From contig CDMY01000466.1 in the NCBI GenBank assembly GCA_001179505.1, positions 1 through 64,000 of the forward strand: 64,000 bases of DNA, read 5' to 3'. A program made the translations under genes and the position numbers. The notes beneath the pieces were generated by a model, which saw only the letters and a program-made list of their open reading frames with translations, was not told the DNA's origin and did not search any database. Shown here piece after piece: positions 32,301 to 42,362 of the stretch. Positions within the stretch are counted from its first letter, which is position 1; each line of letters begins with the position of its first letter. Source of the DNA: Vitrella brassicaformis. Its lineage: Eukaryota > Sar > Vitrellaceae.

Positions 32301-33757
32301 AGACCGCACAGCGCCCAGCCCATGCCGGTGCCATCGCCACCCGACAGGAGCGCAGGCACCGACCGTACCACCTCGGCGAGCGATGGCAGGATGGCGGTGA
32401 GGAGGTCGTCATAGGTGGCGTTGTGCTCTGCGAGGAGGTCAACCAGGGTGAGGACGGCACAAGACGGATGCAGGCGACACTGCGACGCGTCGCTGTCTGT
32501 GGGGCGATGGAGGGCGGTGGATATGAGGAAGTCCAGGATTGAGAGCGATGTGGTGAATAGTGGCTGAATGGAATGGCGAAGAGACGGAGGCCCTCGCGAT
32601 GCCTTCTCGACCAGGGTGAGGGGGGACAGGGCTGCTTGAATGTAACGGGCACACATAGCGCGATCGCCAGACATGCTCAGGCCCTGCCAGCAATGAACCA
32701 ACCAAGACAGTCATCAAGATTGTGTCACAAAGTCGTCTGCTCTTTGTAAGTGACTGACCATGCCATCGCCGGCCGTGAAGGTAGCGTAGCTCGCAATCTC
32801 CTCCGCCGTGTCCTGTCCCCTCCTGTTGGTGAGATTGGCCACAAATGGCCACGCCAGGACCGAGGCACGCCCAGCCGCCTTGATCGCCCAACGACCCATC
32901 TCCACCACACCCATACCAATACCCACACCAGCAGAACCATCAGCAGAGGCCGGCGTGCATTTCACTAGGTCCACAAGAGCACACACGATGAACATGAGAG
33001 GGTCGACCGGCTCGTCAGATGAAGCATATGGCTGAGGGGGGTTGCGCAGCGGGTGAGTGCGGGTGGCATCCAGGAGGGTGGTGGCTGGATAAGACGACAC
33101 CACAAGCGCTTCGGGCACGTGTGCGATGAAGCGGAGGGCGGCGATGGCCAGACGCTCCTTGCCAGAGAGGGGGCTGTTAGCGTCCTTGTGCACGTTGCTT
33201 TTGTCAAGGATGGCTGCAAGTGTCGCATAGATGTCGTTCAGGGCAGCGACGATCAACAGCTCACCAAGACTGGCTTGACACGCATCGCCAGGGGAGGTGT
33301 CGTCCGCCGCCTCCTTCGCCAGCGGGTAGAGCCCCCTGCTGGCTGCCGATCCGCCGCCTAACACACAGCGGACAATCGCGGAGGCGTCTTCACGGCCAAG
33401 GGCCGCGCTCAAGCAGGAGACCATCATGTCGTAGGCCTGTATCTTGAGACTGGCAATCGATGCTTGTGCGCTGGCATCGCCCCGGGACTCACGGGATGGT
33501 GCGGCCATGAAGATGGCGCGGGTGAGGGCCGGCAGATAGGCCAGCGATGGGTGCAGCGCAGGCCTGGGAGAACGGAGAGCGTCTTCGAGCGACTTGGATA
33601 AGACTGTGAGTGAAGTCGCCTGAACACGTAACACACCACATCATTCACCACACACACGTGGATGCATTCAATGCATTGCTGAGAACTTCAGTCGTCTGAC
33701 CATCTTCTTGAGCCGCGCCTGACCATCTTCTCCTGCTCCATGAGAATCTTCCGCCAT
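29313..33757 (-). CDS. Large vesicle-coat-like protein (possible AP-5 beta or TPLATE-type subunit)
   Basis: Exon 1 starts at ATG 33757 (MAEDSHGAGEDGQARLKKM) and joins in phase to ATSLTVLSKSLEDALRS at about 33619. Later exons run through an all-helical protein of well over 1,000 residues rich in L/A repeats. The longest exon ends at about 29985 (LMITLQHQAK) and joins across a 60-base intron to KFCRRLEASRLIPAVGLL. The C-terminal exon looks like a beta-sandwich ear: LLLHIDIHNTTHRLLENL, VTCTFSLELDALVPLSL, CVSFGFTAA. A helical trunk plus NTT-type ear strand is the build of adaptor-complex large subunits; the low sequence similarity would suit AP-5 beta or TSET/TPLATE. This is a fold-level inference. 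Divergent from the nucleotidyltransferase gene, with 171 bp between starts. Confidence 0.5.
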
Positions 33758-33928
33758 TTGCTTCGCATCCACAATCAGACCACTGCAGTGCCCAGAGATC
33801 TGAACAGCGGTTTCATGGAGGACCCTAGGCGGCCAAGGGTTTCGAAGCCTTTATCAGAGAGCAGATTGACAACGCCGGCGGCCTTCGGACTGTTCGGACG
33901 CTTTGAATCTATCAGCAGTGTCGCAGAT
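33758..33928. promoter_or_regulatory. Short head-to-head intergenic region
   Basis: 171 bases lie between two divergent ATGs. They contain most of the second copy of the dispersed leader element and an AGGGTTT at 33836-33842. A shared promoter is likely from position. Confidence 0.4.
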
Positions 33929-33954
33929 ATGCAGCGCCATCGCAGCCTTTCGGT
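33877..33954 (+). repeat. Dispersed leader element, copy 2
   Basis: This is the partner of 27562-27640. It covers the start codon of the nucleotidyltransferase gene and about 50 bases upstream. Confidence 0.65.
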
Positions 33955-34387
33955 ATCGGCAGTCTCTGCTCTATCGACACGGCTCACCCAGCCGACCACA
34001 CGGCCTCTCCCGCCTTGTTCAGGGCTGTCTTTGGCCCCTGCTGCCCCACCATGCCCCGCCACACACAGATCATGTGCATCAGCCGCATCGACAGTCACTG
34101 ATGGCGTCGGTGCCAAAAATGACTTTGATGCGGCACCATCGGTGCATCTGGCCTCTTCTTTCCTGGCGGGCCTCTACAGGCGGCACCCGGAGCGGTTCAC
34201 CCGCGAAAATGCACTTGCATTGCAGCGATACTGCGCTGACCATGGGTGCCCCGTTTCTGGTGCACGGGGCGGTGGGGAGGATGGGGACAGCCACAAGGAG
34301 AGGTACTTCAACCAGCTCACAACCGAGGTACGGGCACCAGAAAGTGAACCACACACACCACAGCACAGCGCACACATCTCTCTCTCC

Positions 34388-34420
<33 letters not shown>

Positions 34421-36495
34421 TGTGTGCTGTGTGTCAGTTGCGTGCGCACGACCGGCTGCTGAAGCCGACTCGCGATCAGTTTCGTCAGAAGAAGGATCTG
34501 GTGGCCCTCTTCCAGCCGCTACTCGAGTCGCGAGTCGGCGGCACGCTCCACACCTTCGGCAGCTGCGAGAACGGCTTTTGGATCGCCGGCAGCGACGTCG
34601 ACTCGTGCCTGGTGCTGAAACACTGTGCCACTAAACAGGCCTGCCTCTCGAAGCTGAAACTGGTACCTACCAAGTGACACAGCGAGAGGGACAGAGGGGG
34701 AGAGAGGGGGGGGGGGGGGGGGGGGGNNNNNNNNNNNNNNNNNNNNNNNNNNNNNNNNNNNNNNNNNNNNNNNNNNNNNNNNNNNNNNNNNNNNNNNNNN
34801 NNNNNNNNNNNNNNNNNNNNNNNNNNNNNNNNNNNNNNNNNNNNNNNNNNNNNNNNNNNNNNNNNNNNNNNNNNNNNNNNNNNNNNNNNNNNNNNNNNNN
34901 NNNNNNNNNNNNNNNNNNNNNNNNNNNNNNNNNNNNNNNNNNNNNNNNNNNNNNNNNNNNNNNNNNNNNNNNNNNNNNNNNNNNNNNNNNNNNNNNNNNN
35001 NNNNNNNNNNNNNNNNNNNNNNNNNNGTGCGTCTGTGTATGTGTGTGTCGCTGTGTGTGGGTGCAGGTGCGTTCATTGCTGCAGCGTGCAGCGGTAGCTG
35101 AGCGTGTGGACGTCATCCCTGCGCAGGTGCCCATCGCCAAGGTGTACGACAGGCAGGACCGCAACACGTGTGACGTGTCCATCAACAACACCGCCGCACT
35201 CGAGAACTCGCAGCTCGTCGGCACACTCAGCAGAATAGACACGCGCATCCGGCCGCTGGGGCGATTCATCAAGTACTGGGCCACACGCAGGCAAATCAAC
35301 AACAGGTCAGCCGCCGGGCAGGGCGAGTGAATGAATGGGGCGATTGGTAGATGGATCGATGGATGGATGGATGGTATCTGTTGTGTGTAGGTCTCAGGGT
35401 ACACTGAGCACCTACACCCTGATGCTTCAGCTCTTCTACTTCCTGCAAATAAGGGACCCGCCCATTCTGCCGCTCTACAAGTAGACACACACTGGCACCA
35501 TCAGCACCCACCGATGAGTGCAGCACATCACATGCTATCTGCGCAGGCTGCTGGAGTTCCCCGAGGCCGCAGCTCGTGAGTCTGAGCAGAAGGACATGGA
35601 CGAGACAATCAAAGACCTAGATACAGGTGCGTGGGTGAGGTGGACGCCCCCAAGACGCCCCGGCACTCGGCCACGTCGCATTTGTGTGTGGTGTGACCGA
35701 TGTGTTCAGACGAGAGTTCTGACGACGACAGGCCGCGGGATGAAGAAGGTGAGCAGCGATGGATGCACTTTTTGGCTACAGACATGCATCGATGGCTGTG
35801 TGTGAGTGAAGCTATGGGAGTATTGTCTTGTCTTGTCTTGTGGTCGGTCAGATGCAGTGGCGGCCGACGACAGGGAGTTCGACCACATGTCAGGGGAGCT
35901 GCGGCCGCTGCCGTTCCACTCAGACGTCAGGTCAGCTGGCCAACCAGACAATCAGCCAGAAAGTGGCTTGTGACATTGAATGTGTGTGTGCAGGTACATA
36001 TCTGAGCATTTGTTTCGTGAGAATCGCCGCAACCGCGACTCACTGGGGAAACTCATTCACGAATTCTTCATGGTACGTCCGTCGTGTCATGCTCAAAGAA
36101 AAGACACCCCAAAGGAAAATTCTTCTCCTGTCGTTATTTGTCTGTCAGCTGTGGGGTGACGAGCAGTTTGCCGGCGGCGGCATGGGCCGCACCGTTCAGA
36201 TCTACGACGCTACCAACCACGTATGTGCCACGATGGCAGATGGCAAGCCCATCCACACGAGTGGGTGCACATCTATCACTCTGTGTCTGTCCACTCATGT
36301 GTGCAGTTGAACGACCAGGGTGTGTTGGTGATGAAGTGTCCCCTGACCAAGAAGAACGTCAACCCTTTCACCATAGAGGTCTGGCAAACCATCTTCCAGG
36401 AATTCAAAAGGGCCAGGAGACTCCTGCTCACCGTGAGGGCGACACACATATACGCCTACCCCCCGTCGATGGATGCATCTGTGTCTGCCTGTCTG

Positions 36496-36529
<34 letters not shown>

Positions 36530-37778
36530 AGGGTGCATCCCTCAGTGAGGTGTGTGAGGCAGCGGCCGACAACCCCATCAGCCAGCGCGATCGGTGCCGG
36601 AGGCAGGAGCGGCTCAAGGCACAAATACTCGCGAAGGAGCTCGGCCTGCTCAAAGGCACCGCGCCACCCACCCTATCCTTCCTCACCAACATGGCCTCTC
36701 CAACCCCTCCCACCACCCCTCCCACCCGGCAGCACACACCTGACGTCACCCAAAGCACTTTGACAGACGAGCCATCTGCTGCTCCCGAGCCCCCTGCTGT
36801 TGAGTTAGAGGAGGCGGCCTTGGTGATGGACAGCGGTCATGATGGCGACACCAGCAGCAGCAGCAGCAGCATCCGGGAGGATGCCTTAGCGGCAGGATTT
36901 GAGGAGGTGCCTCCCTGGCTGACCGAGGCGGCTGAGGCGATGGCCATATCGGCCAAGAAGGCCGCTAAACAGAAGAAAAAGGCGGCTCGGCAACTGGCGG
37001 CAAACAAGGCTGAGGCAGTGCAGGAGATCCCTCTTGACCCGGCAGAGGCGGCCCCCACAGGAGAGGGCAGCAGCGAGCCTGCTGAGGTCCATCCTTGGAT
37101 CACCGCCGAGTCGACATGGGATGAGGACGAGCCTACGGCCACATCCACAAAGGCCGCCAAGAAGAGCAAGAAGAAGCAGGGGTTGCGTCATGGGTCGAGG
37201 ACGGTCCTGCCTAATCTGGAGAGTGACATGGCTGATCTGGCTGACCTCAGGGCACAGAGGCGTGAGATCGACCAGCGGATCAGGGCCCTCCAGGAGGCCG
37301 TCAGGAATCCGGTCGAGAACCACACCAAGCTGCAGAGACAACGGCGGGGCAAGGGGGAGGGGAGCGGGGACAGCGCTGCCCCTCCAGGCCCTGTCGCTGC
37401 TGGTGGTGCTGGTGGTGACAAGTCCGGTGGCAAGGCCAAGAAGCGGAGAAAAGACGCACAATCGCAGACGTACGTGGCCTAGTGATACAGACACGCTCAG
37501 ATCGTGACGCATCACAGATATGTATGTGTTTGTGTGTTTGTATGTCTGTTTGCTGCAGTGACGTTGCCACCGAGGACGACGGCAGTGACGATATGTGGAT
37601 GTCGGTGGGGGCAAAGCCAAGAGATGATCAGCCGACGACGTCACCATCCCCGCCATCGGCCCCACTGCCGTCGGTGGGTGACGACGGCAATGAGGTGGTG
37701 GTGGTGGCAGCCAGGCTGAGGGGGGCTGGGGAGGGCATGAGTACAGGGGTCCAACACAGTGATGCGTGCGTGGGGTGA
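33929..37778 (+). CDS. Terminal uridylyl/non-canonical poly(A) transferase
   Basis: Adds U or A residues to RNA 3' ends; family Cid1/TUT/TRF (nucleotidyltransferase superfamily). First exons are 33929-34327 and 34438-34662, and the next coding exon starts at 35067. The catalytic signature is complete: FGSCENGFWIAGSDVDSCLV (G-S with D-x-D), and the third carboxylate in NTCDVSINN. The central domain follows: SRIDTRIRPLGRFIKYWATR, then SQGTLSTYTLMLQLFYFLQI. The PAP-associated part is DSLGKLIHEFFM, then CPLTKKNVNPFTIEVWQTIF. A long C-terminal extension rich in Ala/Lys/Glu with KKKQ and KAKKRRK stretches may bind RNA or direct the protein to the nucleus. The last exon (about 37559-37778) adds an acidic tail. 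A 300-N gap lies wholly inside the second intron, so no coding sequence appears to be lost. Confidence 0.88.
34727..35026. other. Assembly gap (300 N)
   Basis: Exactly 300 N follow a G homopolymer (about 34707-34726). The gap is inside an intron of the nucleotidyltransferase gene: the donor is at 34663 and the acceptor ends at 35066. The round size suggests a placeholder, so the true length is unknown. Confidence 0.98.
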
Positions 37779-38123
37779 GATGCTTGTGGTGGTGGTGCTG
37801 GTCGTGGTGGCGGTGGTGTGTTGCTGCCGTCCTCCGGATGGACGATACGATAGATCGCATTCGTGTTGCCATGGCAATAGGGCTGGCTGGCAAATTTATA
37901 TGGGAGCGTCCAGGCCGAGATATGAATCGATCGATGGACTCATCCATCAGACACGTGTGTTCCTCGGTTCTCTGGCAAGTACCGATATCGATGCAGCAAT
38001 GCATTGCAGGCACATAAGAGAGAGGTCCGACCTAGCAAAAATGGCTGTACATTACCCGCTCACTGCTCTGCTCTGCACACACTACCGCCCCTCACTCACT
38101 CACCCCCCTCACCCTCCCTCCTC
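37779..38123. other. Tail-to-tail intergenic region
   Basis: 345 bases without a recognised exon; includes a GTGGTGGTG tract at about 37788-37820. Confidence 0.55.
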
Positions 38124-39159
38124 CTATCGTCCCCCCCACCCCGTCGCGCGTCGCGCCGGCGTGGTGGGCGCCGACTCCACGCCGATGGCCGTGGGGACAG
38201 CCAGCCGTGCGGGCACGGGCACACTCGGCCGCCGGCCACTGGGGCTGATGGCACCTTGGGCAGTGAGCGAGCGGTCGAACACCGTGGGGGCGTGGTGCGC
38301 CGGGGCGGGGAACGCCACACACGGCATATCGTGACGCTGCATGACAGCAGGAAGGTGAGAAACCTGGAAGTGTTGACGGCCGTTGTTGCTTACGTCGTCA
38401 ACTTCGCGAATACAGCCCTTGGGAAGATGCGCTGACAAAACACCACATCCATACAGACAAGAAGGGAGAGCCGCCCAAGTGAATATCATGCCGTCGGGGA
38501 TACACATGCATGTGTTGCGCACCAGGGTCCACCGTGAGTAGGGGGTGGTCTGCCGCAGAATCGTCACTATCTTCGTCGCCTGCAGCGGTCCTCTGGTCGT
38601 GCATGAGGCCCTCCTTGCGCTCGTCATACTCGGGCGGCTCCTTGAACGACGAGAACAGCCGAGCCACCATCCACCAAACCACTGACATACACACAGAAGA
38701 CAGGTAACACCACACACACAGAAGGCGTCATTGTGGTCTGTGGTGCCATGGCTGGACTCACCGGCGAATACGATTTGCAGCAGGACGATACCCACAACAA
38801 TGAGCATGGCCCTGATGAATGAAAGGACAGCCAGATACATGTAGCCATCGCATCCATCCATCCATCCCATCCATCCATCCATCCATGCCATCGTCTGTCT
38901 GGGGCGCACGCACCATCCGAGTTTTCCGCCGGGCATCACCTCGCACTCCTTGCGGTGGAGGCAGTGGCCATTCTTGCAACACCTGTACACACATGGCATT
39001 GGCGTGGATGCACACCCTCTTTTCCATCCCCTGAGATGCGCTATGCACATACCCGGAGTGGCAATAGAAGTTCTTGCATTTATCGTCCAGCTGTGCCGCA
39101 CTGCAGCCGGATGCGATGCACAGCAGCACCACCAACGCAACCGCCCGTGCGCCGGTCAT
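38124..39159 (-). CDS. Small cysteine-rich single-pass membrane protein
   Basis: From ATG 39159 a signal peptide (MTGARAVALVVLLCIASGCS) leads into a short Cys-rich ectodomain, CKNFYCHSGCCKNGHCLH then KECEVMPGGK (eight Cys). A membrane segment follows (WAMLIVVGIVLLQIVFA), continuing into VVWWMVARLF. The cytoplasmic tail is acidic (KEPPEYDERKEGL, AAGDEDSDDSAADHPLL) and contains a DHPLL acidic dileucine-type sorting motif and a PPEY motif. The last exon (after the acceptor at about 38340) is Pro/Ala-rich and ends GWGGR. Six exons join in consistent phase. It looks like a small type I receptor or cargo-like protein of the secretory pathway. I recognise no family. Its start is only 51 bp from the divergent gene at 39211. 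Confidence 0.65.
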
Positions 39160-39210
39160 TTTTCCCTCCTTTTCTTCTTTGTTTACATGCAAGTTGTAAA
39201 CGCTCACGGG
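39160..39210. promoter_or_regulatory. Very short bidirectional promoter region
   Basis: Only 51 bp separate the start codons of two divergent genes. It contains a pyrimidine-rich run (TTTTTCCCTCCTTTTCTTC) and TTTACATGCAAGTTGTAAA, an imperfect palindrome. Transcription must start inside this stretch or the 5' ends must overlap. Confidence 0.5.
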
Positions 39211-39776
39211 ATGAGGCTGTTTTTTGTCTTCGCGTTCACTGCAGCAGCCTCTGCACTGCGCAGCAGCACCCTTGACACTCATCGAAGTGATCCTTCCCCG
39301 TCTTTGGCCCTCTATGCAGCCACACGGTATCCTGGGCGGCCGGATGCGGTGTACACCAGATCCGCTGCCATCCTGGAGGGCATTCTCTCTCGCCTGCAGT
39401 CCCGCAGGTACCTCTCGTACGCCCAGACAGTGCAAGTGGCCCGTGAGTGCGTGAGGGACAACCCCTGCCTGCGCATCCTCGGCAACGCCCCTCATCGATA
39501 TGACAAGACGGCGCAGGCGAGGCGGCTGACGGACCCAGAGAAGCGAGAAGTGGCGGATCTGCTAAAGCAGATATTGAGTCGACTCATGCAGCACACGTAC
39601 ATGGAGGAGTTCGCGGCAGAGACTGATACACCAAAGTATGTGAGCCGTTTTGTTGCTGTGTTGGTTCGTCTGTGAATGGGTGTGTCATGTTGTGTCGCGC
39701 GTGTCTGTGCATTGTGCATTGCAGGCACACTGTCAAGCAGCTGCGGGAGGTGCTGTCTGTCATCATGGCGCCCTGA
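39211..39776 (+). CDS. Small secreted or plastid-targeted hypothetical protein
   Basis: The two exons are 39211 to about 39635 and about 39725 to 39776. A short signal peptide (MRLFFVFAFTAAASAL) precedes RSSTLDTHRSDPSPS, which is Ser/Thr-rich like a transit peptide. The mature part is helical and charged: SAAILEGILSRLQSRRYLSY, AQTVQVARECVRDNPCLRIL, LTDPEKREVADLLKQIL and KQLREVLSVIMAP. The product is about 160 residues. No known family is recognised. It is divergent from the Cys-rich membrane protein, so the two may be co-regulated. Confidence 0.6.
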
Positions 39777-39975
39777 CTGATTAGATGGATGGACGGGGGG
39801 CAGGCCGCCTACGGGCAGGCGATTCTAGGTACTGTGTGTATCTGAACCGACGAGTGACTGACTGGAAATGTATAAAGAGGGACACATGAACGAATCGCAT
39901 AAATCCATGCGGCGTCTGCAACTGTACCGATGGACAGCTCACAAAGACAGACACACGTGGCATATAAATGTGGGC

Positions 39976-42093
39976 TCAGCTGCCCAGCTCGATCCTTCGC
40001 CTCTTCCTCGGCCCGCCGTCAGCAGCTTCAACGTGCCCGGCGTCGCCACACCCTAACTCGATGAATGCGCGCAGGATGCCGGGCTTGGCTTTCTTCAGCA
40101 GAGACTCTATCCTAGCCATCATAACATCCCTCTGGCCTTTCTTGATCAGCGGCCCGAACACCCTCATGAAGGGCGCCAGGTCTGCCACGTGGGCATCCAT
40201 CACGGCGGTGGACCTGGCGGCCGTGGACACCTCGCTGCTGGTGCACTCGGCCAGGTGCTGCTGGCGGTCCCAGCCGGCCATCCATGCCGTCAGCACACGT
40301 AGCGGTGACACGCCGTCTGCCGAAATGGTGGCCAGATAGATGGCCATGTGCTCAGCTACCTGCCGACACACACAGCCACACACGTGAAGACCGAACGGCG
40401 CCATGTGTTGTTTGCACGTCGCCCACCTGTCGTGTGATGGCGGCGCCGACGCCTTGTATGTCTGCCCACTGGCCCTCGCGGATCATCAGGCGCAGGCAGT
40501 GCAGCGCCAGGCACCTCATTGGATAGTGGCGGATGGTCACAGACGCCTCGACAGACGCTAAAGGGGTGTCCTTGTCCTCGAAGGCCTGGCGATGGCGACC
40601 CTCGAATGGGATGATGAGCGTGCTGGTGGTCGTGCTGCCGGGGGTGCCCATGACAAACTTCCGCACCCGCCCTGCCGGCTCTCCCAAACCTTGAAAAAAT
40701 TCATGCGCCTTCTTCATCTTGATGGGCTCCTTGTCGGTGTCGATGGAGACGTCCACATGGAGCGAATAGCAGAAGACCGTCCTGCACACGAGACAAATAA
40801 AAGCAGGAGCTCGACGACAATCTCAGTCATCTCACAGTCATCACTAACCGCTCATTGGTCGGCCCGCAGTAGTCAGCAGTGATCTTGAATGAGGAGACGT
40901 CGGCCAACTGCAACTGCATGTCCTCAGCGTCATCTTCTGATAAGTCCGAATCGGCGTCATCCACGCTTGGGATGCCGTGCAGGGCGACTGAGTATCGCCC
41001 GTCATCCGTCTGGTTGCCTTCGCTATCTCCAGGCGACGTGATCTCCACAACCTGCTCCTCAGACAGCCTGCGCAATACCAAGATACAGCAAAGCACCGAC
41101 CAATGCACCAATACGTTTCCTTGTCGCTCGCTCACTTGCTGCACTCGAAGACCTCTGCAGCCGCCTCAGGGAAGGTCCCCGATCGTGTCACGTCGGTGAT
41201 GAACTTCTTGAGGCTCGACAGCGAGATGTCACACGTGCCAGCCTCCAATGAGCGAAGGAGGCAGGTGAGCAGCGTCACCATGTACTTTGCCAGAGTCTTC
41301 CTCGTCCAGGCCGCCTGCACATGATCCGCCTCCTCCACAACGAAAGGTGCGACGGCCCTCCGAATCTCCTGATGCTCCCGCACCAGCATCCTGCGCAAGA
41401 GGACACATGATAGATTAGTGCCTCAGCTTGGCAGACTCCCGATGCGCCCCTCACCTGACGAAGGGGTGGCGAAAGGATGCAGTGAGGATGTCTCGACAGA
41501 GAGCTGCGTGATTGAGCCACTGCTTGCGAATCATCTGCGTGGGACGACAGACAGAAGGATATGAGCATATGACCCTGAAGGTCCAGCAGGTGCGCCAGGC
41601 CCACCGGTCTGGCGATGGTTTTGCTCATGCTTTGCTTGGCTAAGGGCTGGAGGAAGTCCAAGGCCACGAGACAGTCAACCAAGTTCTGACAAAAGAGGGA
41701 GAGAGAGAGAGAGAGAGGACTGAGTGAGGCGAGTGAGTAGCTCCCACAGTGCAGCGCCTTCCTGCTCACCTCGTGTGTGAGGCCCCTCTGGATGTCGTCT
41801 TTCTTCTGCAGCAGGACGGTGGCGATTGGTCGTGATATCTGAGTGAGCGTCACACTCCGCTCAGACGACTCCGCAAACTCGCCATCGAGCAACTGCAGAG
41901 AAAGCACACACACACACACGCACACACACACAAACAGATGAGATGTGCATCTGACAGATGGAATCGGGCGTTGTTCGATGCACACCGACCACTTTGAAGA
42001 ACGAGTATGACACACAGGCTCTGACACTACAAGCGGGTCGCCGCCATCCCCAAACTGCACCTCCACGGTCGGTGCTTCTGATGCGACGTCCAT
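39976..42093 (-). CDS. BTB-like protein with conserved C-terminal domain and NLS (family copy 1)
   Basis: This is one of three related genes in the window (others at 42363-44666 and 61859 on). The N-terminus is BTB/POZ-like: VEVQFGDGGDPLVVSEPV, then LLDGEFAESSERSVTLTQIS and LVDCLVALDFLQPLAK, as in BTB folds (F-x-E-S, V-x-L). Then a helical region (LLRSLEAGTCDISLSSLKKF, EVFECSK), an acidic segment, and a strongly conserved domain (SVTIRHYPMRCLALHCLRLM, REGQWADIQGVGAAITRQV, ADGVSPLRVLTAWMAGWDRQ). The protein ends in a basic nuclear signal, GGPRKRRRIELGS. Near the end of exon 1 it is four bases shorter than its relatives; using a donor a few bases later (AAGTGGTCG, then GTGTGC) restores the frame. 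It may be a substrate adaptor for a cullin ligase, but that is inference. Confidence 0.65.
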
Positions 42094-42362
42094 CTCTGCC
42101 CTCTTTTTGGTGCCTTGCTTTCAAGTTGGCGCTTTTTCCTCGCTCGCAACGGCAGGTCAACCCGTTGGGGCCGAATCAATTCAGGGCTTGCAGCACGCGC
42201 TCTAGCATACTGCAAACGATGAGGCAAACAAGCAGGCTGCGGCTGTCCAGAATTCATTTCAAGAACGCAGTCGGCCCGTACAAGCATCGCACCCATGCAC
42301 ACCACACACCAATCCCCGTTGCCTATCCACACATCCACACCCACTCATCCCCTCTAATCTGC

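Noticed and set aside
34519-35488. Open frames running through the N gap
   Set aside because: They exist only because N is read as open sequence; the gap sits inside an intron of the plus-strand gene.
36886-38013. Long minus-strand open frame (375 codons) across the nucleotidyltransferase C-terminus
   Set aside because: It is antisense to the Lys/Ala-rich tail, crosses its last intron and shows only low-complexity sequence.
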